Source of the DNA: Piscinibacter sp. XHJ-5 | Lineage (GTDB): Bacteria > Pseudomonadota > Gammaproteobacteria > Burkholderiales > Burkholderiaceae_C | DNA length: 64,000 nt | Reading direction: 5' to 3' | Assembly (NCBI RefSeq): GCF_029855045.1 | Contig: NZ_CP123228.1 | Location: 6,076,001-6,140,000, forward strand | Shown: positions 1-8,994 of the stretch, piece by piece | Position numbering within the stretch: the stretch's first letter is position 1 | Layout: the number at the start of each line of letters is the position of its first letter | Position numbers and translations under genes: made by a program | The notes under the pieces: generated by a model | What the model was told of the DNA's origin: nothing | Database searches by the model: none | The model's input: the letters and a program-made list of their open reading frames with translations, nothing else

Positions 1-1427
1 ACCAGCACGGGCAGCAGCTCGAGGCGCCCGAGCAGCATGCCGAAGGTGCAGACCCAGGTCTGGAAATCGGTCAGGCCGGCGTAGTTGGACCCCGGCCCGA
101 CCCCTCCCAGCCCGGCGCCGATGTTGTTCACGCACGCGATGACGGCGGTGAACGCTGTCACCAGGTCGAGGCCCGAGAACAGCAGCAGCATCGTCAGCGA
201 CACGATGGAGCCGCCGTAGATCATCATGAAGGCGAGCACGCTGTGGATCACGCGCGGCGGGACGGCCGCGCCGCCCATCACCACCGGGTTGACCACGCTG
301 GGATGCAGGATTCGCACGAGCTCGCGATGGGTCTGCTTCATCAGCAGCAGCATGCGCATCATCTTGATGCCGCCGCCCGCCGACCCTGCGCAGGTGGCAA
401 AGCAGCCCAGCACCAGCAGCAGCACCGGTGCGAAGGCAGGCCACTGCGCATAGTCGACCGTCGTGAAGCCGCCGGTGGTCGCCACCGACATCACGTGGAA
501 CGCCGCGTGGCGCAGCGTCTGTGCCTGATCGGCATACACGCCGTGCACGTGCAGGTACCCGGCCACCAGCAGCACGGCGCCCAGCACGACCAGCAGGAAG
601 GCGCGCAGCTCGCTGTCGCGCCACATCACCCGCAGCGAGCGCTGCCGCCAGGCGATGAAGTACATCGCGAAGCTGATGCCGGCGGCCATCATGAAGAGCA
701 TCGCCACCCCCTCCAGCACGGGCGAGTCCCAGTGGGCGAACCCGGCGTCGTGCGACGACAGGCCGCCGAGGCTGATGGTCGAGCACATGTGCATGAAGGC
801 ATCGGACCAGGTCATGCCTGCGGCGCGATACGCCACGAAGCAGGCAAAGGAGAGAGCGAAGTACACGATCCACAGGCCCCGCGCGGTCTCGGCGATGCGC
901 GGCGTGAGCTTCTGGTCCTTCATCGGCCCGGGCGTCTCCGCGCGAAAGAGCTGGGTGCCGCCCACGCCCAGCAGCGGCAGGATCGCGACCGCCAGCACGA
1001 CGATGCCGAGCCCGCCGACGAAGGTCAGGAAGCAGCGCCACACGTTGACCGACAGCGGCAGGCTGTCGAGCCCGGACAGCACCGTCGCGCCGGTGGCCGT
1101 GAAGGCGGACATCGCCTCGAAGTAGGCGTCGGTCGCGCTGAGGCCGGGCAGCGCCAGCCACAGCGGCAGGGCACCGAAGACCGGCAGCACCAGCCAGGTC
1201 AGGGTCACCAGCACGAAGCCGTCGCGCGGCTGCAGCTCGCGGCGAAAGCGCCGCGTCGTGAGGCTCAGCACGATGCCCGCGCCCAGCGTGATGACGAGGG
1301 CCTGGAAGAACGGCTTCTCCGCGCGGTCATGGTCGGCCCAGGCGAAGGCCATCGGCACCAGCATCAGCAGCGAGAACAGGACGACCATGCGGCCGATCAG
1401 GGCGACGACGGCGAGCGGGCTCGACAT
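1..1427 (-). CDS. trkH: TrkH-type potassium uptake transmembrane protein (3' end cut by window)
   Basis: Membrane pore subunit of the Trk K+ uptake system. The minus frame opens at ATG 1427 and stays open to the window edge, about 475 codons of a family usually near 483 residues, so only the last few residues are missing. It begins with hydrophobic helices (MSSPLAVVALIGRMVVLFSL) and contains the selectivity-filter-like segment SAFTATGATVLSGLD and a second one, MCSTISLGGLSSHD, as expected for the repeated M1-P-M2 units of TrkH. It starts 6 bp after the trkA stop, so the pair is almost certainly one transcript. Confidence is high because of the TrkA neighbour. Confidence 0.93.
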   Translation of the reverse strand, partial: MSSPLAVVALIGRMVVLFSLLMLVPMAFAWADHDRAEKPFFQALVITLGAGIVLSLTTRRFRRELQPRDGFVLVTLTWLVLPVFGALPLWLALPGLSATDAYFEAMSAFTATGATVLSGLDSLPLSVNVWRCFLTFVGGLGIVVLAVAILPLLGVGGTQLFRAETPGPMKDQKLTPRIAETARGLWIVYFALSFACFVAYRAAGMTWSDAFMHMCSTISLGGLSSHDAGFAHWDSPVLEGVAMLFMMAAGISFAMYFIAWRQRSLRVMWRDSELRAFLLVVLGAVLLVAGYLHVHGVYADQAQTLRHAAFHVMSVATTGGFTTVDYAQWPAFAPVLLLVLGCFATCAGSAGGGIKMMRMLLLMKQTHRELVRILHPSVVNPVVMGGAAVPPRVIHSVLAFMMIYGGSIVSLTMLLLFSGLDLVTAFTAVIACVNNIGAGLGGVGPGSNYAGLTDFQTWVCTFGMLLGRLELLPVL

Positions 1428-1433
1428 GGCCGG

Positions 1434-2837
1434 TCAGAAGAACAGTGCGCTGACCTGGAACAGCTTTTCCACTTCGCGCACCATCCGCTTGTGCGGCACG
1501 AACACGATCACGTGGTCGTCGGGCTCGATGACGGTGTCGTGGTGGGCGATGATGACCTGAGCGTCCTCGCCTTCGCCGCGCACGATCGCGCCGATCTGCG
1601 CGCCGCTCGGCAGCGGGATCTCATCGATGCGGCGTCGCACCACCTTCGACGACTTGCGGTCGCCGCGCGCCACCGTCTGCAGCGCCTCGGCGGCGCCGCG
1701 GCGCAGGCTGTACACCGCCTCCACGTCGCCGCGGCGCACGTGCGCGAGCAGCTCGCCGATCACCGTCTGCGCCGGCGAGAGCGCGATGTCGATCTGCGTG
1801 CCCTGCACCAGGTCGGCGTAGGCCCGCCGGTTGATCAACGCCAGCACCCGCTTGGCGCCCAGCCGCTTGGCGAGCAGGCACCCCATGATGTTGTCCTCGT
1901 CGTCGCTGGTGAGTGCGAGGAAGAGGTCGCAGTCGCGCACGCCTTCGTCCTCGAGCAGCTCCTCGTCGGTGCTGTCGCCTTGCAGCACGAGCGTGTCGGC
2001 GGGAAGCTGCGTGGTCAGGTACTCGCATCGCTTGGCGTCGGTCTCGATGACCTTGACCCGGCAGTGGCCCGCGATGTCGCGCGCCAGCCGCAATCCGACG
2101 CGTCCGCCGCCGGCGATCAGCACGCGCTTGACCGGCTGGTCGCGCCGACGCAGCGTATCGAGCACGCGCCGGATGTCGCGGGTCGCGGCCAGCACGAAGA
2201 CTTCGTCGCCGGGCTCGATGCGCGTGGTGCCGTCGCAGATGATCTGGTGGTCCTGCCCGCGCTCGTCGGTGCGGTAGATCGCGACGAAGCGCATCGCGAT
2301 GTCGGGCACGAGCTGCGGCAGCTCGGAGATGACGTGGCGCACCATCGGCCCGCCGCTGATGGCGCGCACGGCGATCAGGCTGACCAGCCCCTGCGAGAAC
2401 TCCAGCACCTGCAGGGCCTCGGGGTAGTCGATCAGCTTGCGGATGTAGTTGGTGAGCGAGACCTCGGGCGCGATCACCGCGTCCACGGCGAACCCGGCGC
2501 GGCTCATCAGCGCACTCTCTTCAGGGAATTCGGGCGAGCGCACGCGCGCTATGGTCGTCTGGATGTTGAAGACGTCGTGCGCCACCTTGCAGGCGACCAG
2601 GTTGGTCTCGTCCATCGGACAGCAGGCGATCAGCATGTCGGCATCGGGCGCGCCGGCCTGCTCCAGCACGGACGGCTGGATGCCGTTGCCCGTGACGCCG
2701 CGCAGGTCCAGGCGCTCCTGCAGCGCGCGCAGCCGGTCGGGGTTGGTGTCGATGACGGTGATGTCGTTGCGCTCGGTGACGAGGCTTTCCGCCACGCTTT
2801 CACCGACGCGTCCGGCGCCGAGGATGATGATGTTCAC
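1434..2837 (-). CDS. trkA: Trk system potassium transporter, NAD-binding peripheral subunit
   Basis: Cytoplasmic gating subunit of Trk, 467 residues, close to the usual 458-470. It has two RCK halves. The first Rossmann fold starts at residue 1 (MNIIILGAGRVGESVAESL), with an acidic ribose-binding residue in VIDTNPDRL. The second starts near residue 233 (VLIAGGGRVGLRLARDIA) with VIETDAKRCEYL. Each is followed by a TrkA-C domain (for example GDEVFVLAA and DDHVIVFVP). The gene precedes trkH by 6 bp on the same strand, and 64 bp separate it from the acyl-CoA dehydrogenase upstream, which is enough for its own promoter. Confidence 0.96.
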   Translation of the reverse strand: MNIIILGAGRVGESVAESLVTERNDITVIDTNPDRLRALQERLDLRGVTGNGIQPSVLEQAGAPDADMLIACCPMDETNLVACKVAHDVFNIQTTIARVRSPEFPEESALMSRAGFAVDAVIAPEVSLTNYIRKLIDYPEALQVLEFSQGLVSLIAVRAISGGPMVRHVISELPQLVPDIAMRFVAIYRTDERGQDHQIICDGTTRIEPGDEVFVLAATRDIRRVLDTLRRRDQPVKRVLIAGGGRVGLRLARDIAGHCRVKVIETDAKRCEYLTTQLPADTLVLQGDSTDEELLEDEGVRDCDLFLALTSDDEDNIMGCLLAKRLGAKRVLALINRRAYADLVQGTQIDIALSPAQTVIGELLAHVRRGDVEAVYSLRRGAAEALQTVARGDRKSSKVVRRRIDEIPLPSGAQIGAIVRGEGEDAQVIIAHHDTVIEPDDHVIVFVPHKRMVREVEKLFQVSALFF

Positions 2838-2901
2838 TGCGGCCCCTCGATCATTCTTTTGAGCTGCGGCTGGTCGGGGTTCCGCTGCGCTGCGCCCCCG
2901 C

Positions 2902-4032
2902 CTACGCCAAGGCCCGTCCGATGAGGATTTTCTGCACGTCGCTCGTTCCCTCGTAGATCTGACAAACCCGCACGTCGCGGTAGATGCGCTCGACCGGGAA
3001 GTCGCTGACGTAGCCGTAGCCGCCGTGGATCTGGATGGCGGCGCTGCACACCGCTTCGGCCATCTCGCTGGCGAACAGCTTCGCCATCGCGGCTTCCTTC
3101 AGGCAAGGCAAGCCGGCGTCCTTCAGGCTCGCCGCATGGTGGATGAGCTGGCGCGCGGCCTCGATCTTCATCGCCATCTCGCCGAGGCGGAACTGCACGG
3201 CCTGATGCTCGAAGATGGGCTGGCCGAACGCGACGCGCTCCTTGGCATAGGCCAGCGCCGCCTCGAACGCGGCACGCGCCATGCCGACGCTTTGCGCGGC
3301 AATGCCGATGCGCCCGCCTTCCAGGCCCGACAGCGCGATCTTCAGTCCCTGCCCCTCCTCGCCCAGCAGGTTGGCCGCCGGCACGCGGCAGTTCTCGAAC
3401 ACGATCTGCGCCGTGTCGCTCGCGTGCTGGCCCATCTTGTCCTCCAGCCGGGCGACGATGTAGCCGGGCGTGGAAGTCGGCACGACGAAGGCGCTGATGC
3501 CCTTCTTGCCGGCGGCCTTGTCGGTCACCGCCATCACGATGGCGACGTCGCCGTTCTTGCCGCTGGTGATGAACTGCTTGACGCCGTTGAGCACGTAGTC
3601 GCCGCCATCCTTGACCGCCGTCGTCCTCAGCCCGTCGGCCTGCGAGCCGACATGCGGCTCGGTGAGGCAGAACGCGCCCAGCATCTCGCCGCGTGCCAGC
3701 GGCTTGAGCCATTGGTCCTTCTGCGCATCGCTGGCCCACGCCGTCAGGATGGAGCACACCGGACAGTTGTTGACGCTGACCACCGTCGAGGTGGCGCCGT
3801 CGCCGGCGGCGATCTCTTCGAGGATCAGCGCCAGGCTCAGGTAGTCGAGGCCCGCGCCGTCCCACTCGGTGGGCACGGCCACGCCGTAGCAGCCCAGCTC
3901 GGCCAGGCCGCGCAGCTCGTCCCTGGGAAAGTGGCATTCGCGGTCCCACTGCGCCGCCTTCGGCGCGATGTGGTCCTGCACGTAGGCACGCACGGCGTCC
4001 TGCACGGCGCGATGGTCTTCGGAAAGCAGCAT
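2902..4032 (-). CDS. Acyl-CoA dehydrogenase
   Basis: FAD-dependent alpha,beta-dehydrogenation of an acyl-CoA, delivering electrons to ETF. The 376 residues match the family length. Visible signatures are [15 protein letters not shown] (FAD/substrate loop), the FAD-binding [20 protein letters not shown] and the carboxy-terminal [20 protein letters not shown], with the catalytic glutamate at about residue 361 (short/branched-chain type placement). It is the last gene of a tight operon with SDR, MaoC, thiolase, aceK and can (7 bp gap to the SDR), which suggests a short- or branched-chain acyl-CoA substrate. Exact chain specificity cannot be read from the sequence. Confidence 0.93.
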   Translation of the reverse strand: MLLSEDHRAVQDAVRAYVQDHIAPKAAQWDRECHFPRDELRGLAELGCYGVAVPTEWDGAGLDYLSLALILEEIAAGDGATSTVVSVNNCPVCSILTAWASDAQKDQWLKPLARGEMLGAFCLTEPHVGSQADGLRTTAVKDGGDYVLNGVKQFITSGKNGDVAIVMAVTDKAAGKKGISAFVVPTSTPGYIVARLEDKMGQHASDTAQIVFENCRVPAANLLGEEGQGLKIALSGLEGGRIGIAAQSVGMARAAFEAALAYAKERVAFGQPIFEHQAVQFRLGEMAMKIEAARQLIHHAASLKDAGLPCLKEAAMAKLFASEMAEAVCSAAIQIHGGYGYVSDFPVERIYRDVRVCQIYEGTSDVQKILIGRALA

Positions 4033-4039
4033 GTGATTC

Positions 4040-4705
4040 TCACCAGGGTATCGGTGAGCCGTCGTGGTTCAGGAAGCGGCCGTTGTCGGCCGGGGTCAGG
4101 CCCGCGACGAGGCGGCGCAGATCGCTGACGCTCTGCGCCGGCGGCAAGTCGGCGCTCGCCCCGCCCATGTCCGTCTGCACCCAGCCCGGATGAACGCTGA
4201 TGCAGATGGCACGCTCGCCGAGCAGCAGCGAGGCGTCCTTGAGCACCGAATTGACCGCCGCCTTGGAGGCGCGGTAGAGCCAGCCGCTTGCCGAGCCGCG
4301 CGGACCGATGGCGCCCATGCGCGACGACAGCACCACCAGGCGTGCGCCCGGGGCGAGGGCATCGGAGATCTGCGAGATGACGCGCATCGGGCCGAGCACG
4401 TTGGTGCGCATCACGGCGTCGAAGTCGGCGTCCGAGGGCGGCTGCAGGCCGCTGGTGCGCGGCCCGTACACGCCGGCACAGACGATGGCGACCTCGAAGG
4501 CCGCACCGTCGATCTGCCAGGCCAGGCGCGACACGCTCTCCGCGCTGGTCACGTCGAGGGCGATCGGCTTGGCGCCGATGGCGCGCAGCGCGGCCATCGC
4601 TTCGTCGCTGCGCGCGGTGGCGGTGACCTGGTCGCCGGCTGCGCGGTACTGCCGCACGAACTCGAGGCCGATGCCGCGCGACGCGCCGACGACCAGCACG
4701 TTCAT
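4040..4705 (-). CDS. SDR family oxidoreductase
   Basis: NAD(P)-dependent short-chain dehydrogenase, 221 residues. The cofactor motif GASRGIG is at residues 7-13 and the catalytic pair is in YRASKAAVNS (Tyr about 144, Lys about 148), preceded by the serine stretch VVLSSRMG. The chosen ATG at 4705 overlaps the maoC stop by 4 bp (ATGA), which favours it over longer upstream starts and implies translational coupling. By context it would act on a hydroxyacyl- or ketoacyl-CoA in the operon's degradation route. That role is inference, since the family is functionally broad. Confidence 0.88.
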   Translation of the reverse strand: MNVLVVGASRGIGLEFVRQYRAAGDQVTATARSDEAMAALRAIGAKPIALDVTSAESVSRLAWQIDGAAFEVAIVCAGVYGPRTSGLQPPSDADFDAVMRTNVLGPMRVISQISDALAPGARLVVLSSRMGAIGPRGSASGWLYRASKAAVNSVLKDASLLLGERAICISVHPGWVQTDMGGASADLPPAQSVSDLRRLVAGLTPADNGRFLNHDGSPIPW

Positions 4706-5184
4706 GACTGCCCGTCCTTGACCAGGATGGTGCCGCGCGCGATCACCGCCGGCTTGCCTGGCACGACGGCCGCGCTGCCGTCGAGGTGCGCCAGCACGCC
4801 TTGCAGCTTGGTGTTCCACTGAGTGGCGTTCACCTTCCAGGCGAGCGTGACGTCCTGGTCGGCGAACACCGGCCCCTTGAACGCGAAGTTCATGTTGAGG
4901 CACAGCATCTCGCGCCGCACGCCGTCGTCGCTGCGCGAGAAATGGCTGGCCAGGAACCCCATCAGCATGGCGGCCGTGTGCTGGCCGCTGGCGATGATCT
5001 CGCCGAAGCGCGCCCGCTGCGCCGCCTGGGTGTCGCGGTGCAGCGGGTTCGCGTCGTGGCTCATCCCGGCGAAGGCGACGATCTCCTCGCGCGAGACGCG
5101 CACCAGCTTCGCGATGGCCTCGCCGAGGGTGATGAGGCCTGTCCTGAGCTCGGTGGAAGGGCGATCGGTCGTGCGGGTGTCCAC
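4702..5184 (-). CDS. MaoC-like hotdog hydratase/dehydratase
   Basis: Hotdog-fold protein of 160 residues, probably an enoyl-CoA hydratase-type enzyme. The MaoC signature is AFAGMSHDANPLHRDTQAAQRARFGEIIASGQHTAAML, with the Asp/His catalytic pair in DANPLH. The start is a GTG 4 bp after the thiolase stop, with no strong Shine-Dalgarno sequence. The first residues (PSTELRTGL) are encoded by a copy of a dispersed repeat at 5137-5162, so the amino terminus may have been extended by repeat insertion, or translation may begin further in. It overlaps the next SDR gene by 4 bp. Confidence 0.86.
   Translation of the reverse strand: MDTRTTDRPSTELRTGLITLGEAIAKLVRVSREEIVAFAGMSHDANPLHRDTQAAQRARFGEIIASGQHTAAMLMGFLASHFSRSDDGVRREMLCLNMNFAFKGPVFADQDVTLAWKVNATQWNTKLQGVLAHLDGSAAVVPGKPAVIARGTILVKDGQS
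5137..5162. repeat. Dispersed GC-rich repeat inside a coding region
   Basis: On the minus strand these 26 bases begin GCCCTTCCACCGAGCTCAGG and end ACAGGC. They resemble the short interspersed element of Comamonadaceae-type genomes whose usual form reads CCTTCGACAAGCTCAGGACAGG; this identification is from memory. Here it lies in frame at the start of the maoC-like gene and adds PSTELRTGL to the predicted protein. No second copy was seen in the window. Confidence 0.55.
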
Positions 5185-5188
5185 TGGC

Positions 5189-6370
5189 CTAGACCAGCTC
5201 GAGCGCCATCGCGGTCGCCTCCCCGCCGCCGATGCAAAGCGCGGCCACCCCCTTCTTCAGCCCGCGCTTCTTCAGTGCACCGAGCAGCGTGACGACGATG
5301 CGCGCGCCGCTGGCCCCGATGGGGTGGCCGAGCGCGACGGCGCCGCCGTGGACGTTGACGATCTCGTGCGGCAGCTTGAACTCGGCCATCGCCGCCATCG
5401 TCACCGCCGCGAAGGCCTCGTTGACCTCCCACAGGTCGACGTTCTTGGCCGACCAGCTCGCCTTCTTCAGCACCTTGTCGATGGCGCCGATCGGGGCGGT
5501 GGTGAACCAGTTCGGCGCCTGCGCGTGCACCGAATGGGCGAGGATGCGCGCCACCGGCTTGCAGCCGAGCCGCGACGCGGTCGACTCGCGCATCAGCACC
5601 AGCGCCGCGGCGCCATCGGAGATGCTCGACGAGGTGGCCGCGGTGATCTTGCCTTCCTTGATGAAGGCGGCCTTCAGGCCGGGAATCTTGTCGAGCTTGG
5701 CCTTGAACGGCTGCTCGTCGTACCTGACGACGGTGTCGCCTTTCGGACCGGAGAGGGTGACCGGCGTGATTTCCCAGTCGAAGCTGCCGTCCTCGTTGGC
5801 CTTCTTGCTGCGCTCGGTGGACGCGATGGCGAACTGGTCCATCGCCTCGCGCGTGAACTCGTACTTGGCGACGCAGTCCTCGGCGAAAACGCCCATGGCC
5901 TTGCCCCGCTGGTACGCGTCTTCCAGGCCGTCGAGCGCCATGTGGTCGTAGAGCTGCGTCATGCCGTACTTGACGCCCTTGCGCGCAAAGGTGAGGTGCG
6001 GCGCATTGGTCATGCTCTCCATGCCGCCGGCCACGACGATGTCGGCGGTGTCGGCGCGCAGCATGTCGTGCCCGAACATCATCGCCCGCATGCCCGAGCC
6101 GCACATCTTCGACAGCGTGACCGCGCCTGCGGTCTGCGGCAGGCCGGCGCCCAGCGCGGCCTGGCGCGCTGGCGCCTGCCCCTGGCCGGCCATCAGGCAG
6201 TTGCCCAGCAGCACCTCGTCGACGGCGTCGCCGGTGATGCCGGCGCGCTCGACCGCGGCCTTCACCGCGACGGCGCCGAGCTGGTGCGCCGACAGCGCCG
6301 AGAAGTCACCCAGCAGGCCGCCGATCGGCGTGCGGGCGGCGGAGACGATGACGATGGGGTCTTGAGTCAT
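5189..6370 (-). CDS. atoB: Acetyl-CoA acetyltransferase (thiolase)
   Basis: Thiolase II of 393 residues when started at MTQDPIVIVSAARTPIG (ATG 6370); a longer start at 6394 would add an atypical MTVRRSSS. It interconverts two acetyl-CoA with acetoacetyl-CoA, or cleaves 3-ketoacyl-CoA. The nucleophile Cys90 is in SKMCGSGMRA, and the other catalytic residues lie in NVHGGAVALGHPIGASGAR and CIGGGEATA. It sits 20 bp downstream of aceK and 4 bp upstream of maoC in the same operon. As acetyl-CoA-producing thiolase, it fits a pathway that feeds the TCA/glyoxylate branch controlled by AceK. Confidence 0.95.
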   Translation of the reverse strand: MTQDPIVIVSAARTPIGGLLGDFSALSAHQLGAVAVKAAVERAGITGDAVDEVLLGNCLMAGQGQAPARQAALGAGLPQTAGAVTLSKMCGSGMRAMMFGHDMLRADTADIVVAGGMESMTNAPHLTFARKGVKYGMTQLYDHMALDGLEDAYQRGKAMGVFAEDCVAKYEFTREAMDQFAIASTERSKKANEDGSFDWEITPVTLSGPKGDTVVRYDEQPFKAKLDKIPGLKAAFIKEGKITAATSSSISDGAAALVLMRESTASRLGCKPVARILAHSVHAQAPNWFTTAPIGAIDKVLKKASWSAKNVDLWEVNEAFAAVTMAAMAEFKLPHEIVNVHGGAVALGHPIGASGARIVVTLLGALKKRGLKKGVAALCIGGGEATAMALELV

Positions 6371-6390
6371 GGAGGAACTCCTTCGAACGG

Positions 6391-8193
6391 TCATGCAGAG
6401 AACAGGGCGCGTCCCGCATCGCGCAGGCGGCGCTGGTGCTTGAAGCGCTTGGTGGCTTCGTAAGGAAATACATCATGCACATGGCCCGCAAGAATGCGTT
6501 CCTTGTGGGATTGCCAGAAGGCAGCGTCCAGCAGGTCGGCGTGGTGGCGCATGAACACCTCGCGGATCGTCGGGTTGCCGAGCAGGAACGGGCCGAAGGT
6601 CTCGGGGAACACGTCCTTCGGCCCGACGCGGTACCAGACCTCGCCCGACATCTCTTCCTCCTCCGTGCGCGGCGGCGGCACGCGGCGGAAGTTGCACTCG
6701 GTGAGGTACTCGATCTCGTCGTAGTCGTAGAAGACGATCTTGCCGTGGCGCGTGACGCCGAAGTTCTTGAACAGCATGTCGCCCGGGAAGATGTTGGCCG
6801 CCACCAGGTCCTTGATGGCGTTGCCGTACTCCACGACCGCCCGCTCGATCTGCTCGCGCGTGGCGTCCTGCAGGTAGATGTTCAGCGGCACCATGCGGCG
6901 CTCGATGTACACGTGGCGGATCACCAGGTCGTCGCCGTCTTCCTCGATCAGGCTGCCGCAGAAGTGCCTCAGCTCGTCGACCAGCTCGTCCTCGAAGCGC
7001 GCGCGCGGGAAGGCGACATTGGAGTACTCCAGCGTGTCGGCCATGCGTCCGACGCGATCGTGCGTCTTCACCAGCAGGTACTTGCTCTTGATGATCTCTC
7101 GCGTGGTCTCCTTCTGCGGCGGGAAGAAGTCCTTGATGACCTTGAAGACGAAGGGGAACGACGGCAGGTCGAACACCAGCATCACCATGCCCTTGATGCC
7201 GGGGGCGATGCGGAACTTGTCGCTCGAGTGGCGCAGGTGGTACAGGAAGTCGCGGTAGAAGAGGTTCTTGCCCTGCTTGTGCAGGCCGAGCGCGCTGTAG
7301 ATCTCGGAGCGCGGCTTGCGCGGCATCATCGAGCGCAGGAACTGCACGTAGGCCGACGGCACCTCCATCGCCACCATGAAGTACGCGCGGGCGAAGCTGA
7401 ACAGCATCTGCAGGTCGTCTTCGCCGAACAGCGCCGCGTCGATGGTGAGCTGGCCCTGGGCGGTGTGCAGGACGGGCAGCGCGAACGGCAGCTCCCAGAA
7501 GCCGTTGATCACCTTGCCGACGACGTAGGCGCCCTTGTTGCGGAAGAACAGGCTGGACAGCACCTGCACCTGGAAGTTGGCGCGCGGCCGGTAGTCGCCC
7601 AGCTGCGTCGCCACCGCCGCGAGCACGTGGTCGATGTCGCGGTCGAGGTCCTCGAAGGGCCGCCGCAGCTGGAAGTTGGTGATGATGCGCAGCCAGCATT
7701 CGCGCAGCGAGTCGCGCGTCGGGTAGTAGGCGCGGTAGGTCGGCAGCGACGCGGGCTCGTCGTTCTCGATGTACTCGGTGGAGACCGCCGGGCGCACGAA
7801 GATGAAGTCGTTGTTGAAGTAGCTGCGGTGCAGGATCTTCGTCGTCACCGAGTTGAAGAAGGTCTCTGCGAGCTCGGGCTGGTGGTGGTTGGTGAGCAGG
7901 CCGATGTAGTGCAGCTTGACCTGCTGCCACGTGTCCATCGACAGCGCGCCGGCGTCGAACTCGTTGACCAGCCGGTCGGCGCCTTCGTCCACGCGCTTGT
8001 CGTAGTACTCGATGCGCTCTCGCTGCGCGCGCTGCTGGCCGTGCCAATCGGCCGACTCGAAGCGCTCCTTGGCGCCGGCGCTGGATTCCTGGAACAGCCG
8101 GTAGTGGCGGTTGAAGCCGTCCAGCATCGCCTGCGCGATGTCGAACGCCCGGCTGTCGCTGAGCGCCCGCGGGAAGACGGCGTTGTGGCGCAT
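6391..8193 (-). CDS. aceK: Isocitrate dehydrogenase kinase/phosphatase
   Basis: Bifunctional enzyme that phosphorylates and dephosphorylates isocitrate dehydrogenase, setting flux between the TCA cycle and the glyoxylate shunt. The start at ATG 8193 ([21 protein letters not shown]) gives 600 residues, within the usual 575-610. Family stretches include [50 protein letters not shown] and [13 protein letters not shown]. It overlaps the carbonic anhydrase stop by one base (TGATG), so the two are translationally coupled. The frame continues far upstream through antisense sequence, but nothing before 8193 resembles the family. Confidence 0.97.
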   Translation of the reverse strand: MRHNAVFPRALSDSRAFDIAQAMLDGFNRHYRLFQESSAGAKERFESADWHGQQRAQRERIEYYDKRVDEGADRLVNEFDAGALSMDTWQQVKLHYIGLLTNHHQPELAETFFNSVTTKILHRSYFNNDFIFVRPAVSTEYIENDEPASLPTYRAYYPTRDSLRECWLRIITNFQLRRPFEDLDRDIDHVLAAVATQLGDYRPRANFQVQVLSSLFFRNKGAYVVGKVINGFWELPFALPVLHTAQGQLTIDAALFGEDDLQMLFSFARAYFMVAMEVPSAYVQFLRSMMPRKPRSEIYSALGLHKQGKNLFYRDFLYHLRHSSDKFRIAPGIKGMVMLVFDLPSFPFVFKVIKDFFPPQKETTREIIKSKYLLVKTHDRVGRMADTLEYSNVAFPRARFEDELVDELRHFCGSLIEEDGDDLVIRHVYIERRMVPLNIYLQDATREQIERAVVEYGNAIKDLVAANIFPGDMLFKNFGVTRHGKIVFYDYDEIEYLTECNFRRVPPPRTEEEEMSGEVWYRVGPKDVFPETFGPFLLGNPTIREVFMRHHADLLDAAFWQSHKERILAGHVHDVFPYEATKRFKHQRRLRDAGRALFSA

Positions 8194-8852
8194 CAGCGGC
8201 TGAAGCGCTCGCGCACCGCGGCGAGTGCCTTCTCGTACGCCGGGCCGACGTCCTCGGCGCCGCCGACCGTCATGCGCAGGTCCTGCAGCAGGCCGTTGTG
8301 CAGCCCGTAGACCCAGCCGTGCACGACGACTTCCTGGCCGCGCTGCCAGGCGTCCTGCACGATGGTGGTCTGGCAGACGTTCAGCGCCTGCTCGACGACG
8401 TTGAGCTCCACCAGCGCATTCACGCGGTGCTCCGGATCGATGCTGGCCAGCCATTCCTGATGGCGGTTGCGCACATCCTGCACGTGGCGGATCCAGTTGT
8501 CGGCCAGGCCGATGCGACGGTCGGTCAGCGCGGCATGGACGCCGCCGCAGTTGGAATGGCCGACGACGATGATGTGCTTGACCTGCAGCACGTCGGTGGC
8601 GAACTGGATCACCGACAGGCAGTTCAGGTCCGAGTGCACCACGACGTTGGCGACGTTGCGATGAACGAACAGCTCGCCCGGCGCGAGGTCGACCAGCTCG
8701 TTGGCCGGCACGCGGCTGTCGGCGCAGCCGATCCACAGGTACTGCGGTGCCTGCTGCTGCAGCAAGCCGGTGAAGAAGCCGGGGCTGCGCGCCTCCATCT
8801 TCTTTGCCCACTGTCGGTTGCTGTCGAGCAGTTCGTGGAGCTGGGTCGTCAT
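8193..8852 (-). CDS. can: Beta-class carbonic anhydrase
   Basis: Zinc enzyme interconverting CO2 and bicarbonate, 219 residues. The zinc ligands and catalytic dyad are visible: Cys43, Asp45 and Arg47 in CADSRV, and His99 and Cys102 in GHSNCGG. It is the first gene of a minus-strand operon running through aceK, atoB, maoC, SDR and acyl-CoA dehydrogenase. A perfect palindromic operator lies about 75 bp upstream, just after a TATGAT -10-like box. In context it could supply bicarbonate to the biotin-dependent carboxylases of branched-chain amino acid or propionyl-CoA breakdown, which are not in this window; that is inference. Confidence 0.95.
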   Translation of the reverse strand: MTTQLHELLDSNRQWAKKMEARSPGFFTGLLQQQAPQYLWIGCADSRVPANELVDLAPGELFVHRNVANVVVHSDLNCLSVIQFATDVLQVKHIIVVGHSNCGGVHAALTDRRIGLADNWIRHVQDVRNRHQEWLASIDPEHRVNALVELNVVEQALNVCQTTIVQDAWQRGQEVVVHGWVYGLHNGLLQDLRMTVGGAEDVGPAYEKALAAVRERFSR

Positions 8853-8926
8853 GGTGTTGCGGTGCAGCGAAGGCCTGGTGGAGTGTACGCAGCGGAGCCG
8901 ACCCAGAGGCCCTGTCGGCGCAGCCG

Positions 8927-8944
8927 ATTGACGTATACGTCAAT
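8927..8944. promoter_or_regulatory. LiuR-like operator between can and the molybdenum hydroxylase gene
   Basis: Perfect 18-bp palindrome with core TTGACGTATACGTCAA. It lies in the 142-bp divergent region, 51 bp before the plus-strand gene at 8995 and 75 bp before can. On the minus strand the box TATGAT (8953-8948) lies 3 bp upstream of the palindrome, placing the operator at the expected transcription start of can, a repressor-like arrangement. The core matches the sites at 12995, 21935 and 39291. Confidence 0.8.
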
Positions 8945-8994
8945 TCGATCATACCGGACGCTGTGTACGATGGCCGCCCACGACGAGGTGCCTC

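Noticed and set aside
243..2924. Very long open frame antisense to trkH and trkA (and similarly long ones antisense to aceK, coxL-like, icmF and the kinase)
   Set aside because: The translations are low-complexity, His/Arg/Ala-rich products expected from reverse frames of GC-rich genes; the opposite strand encodes clear protein families.
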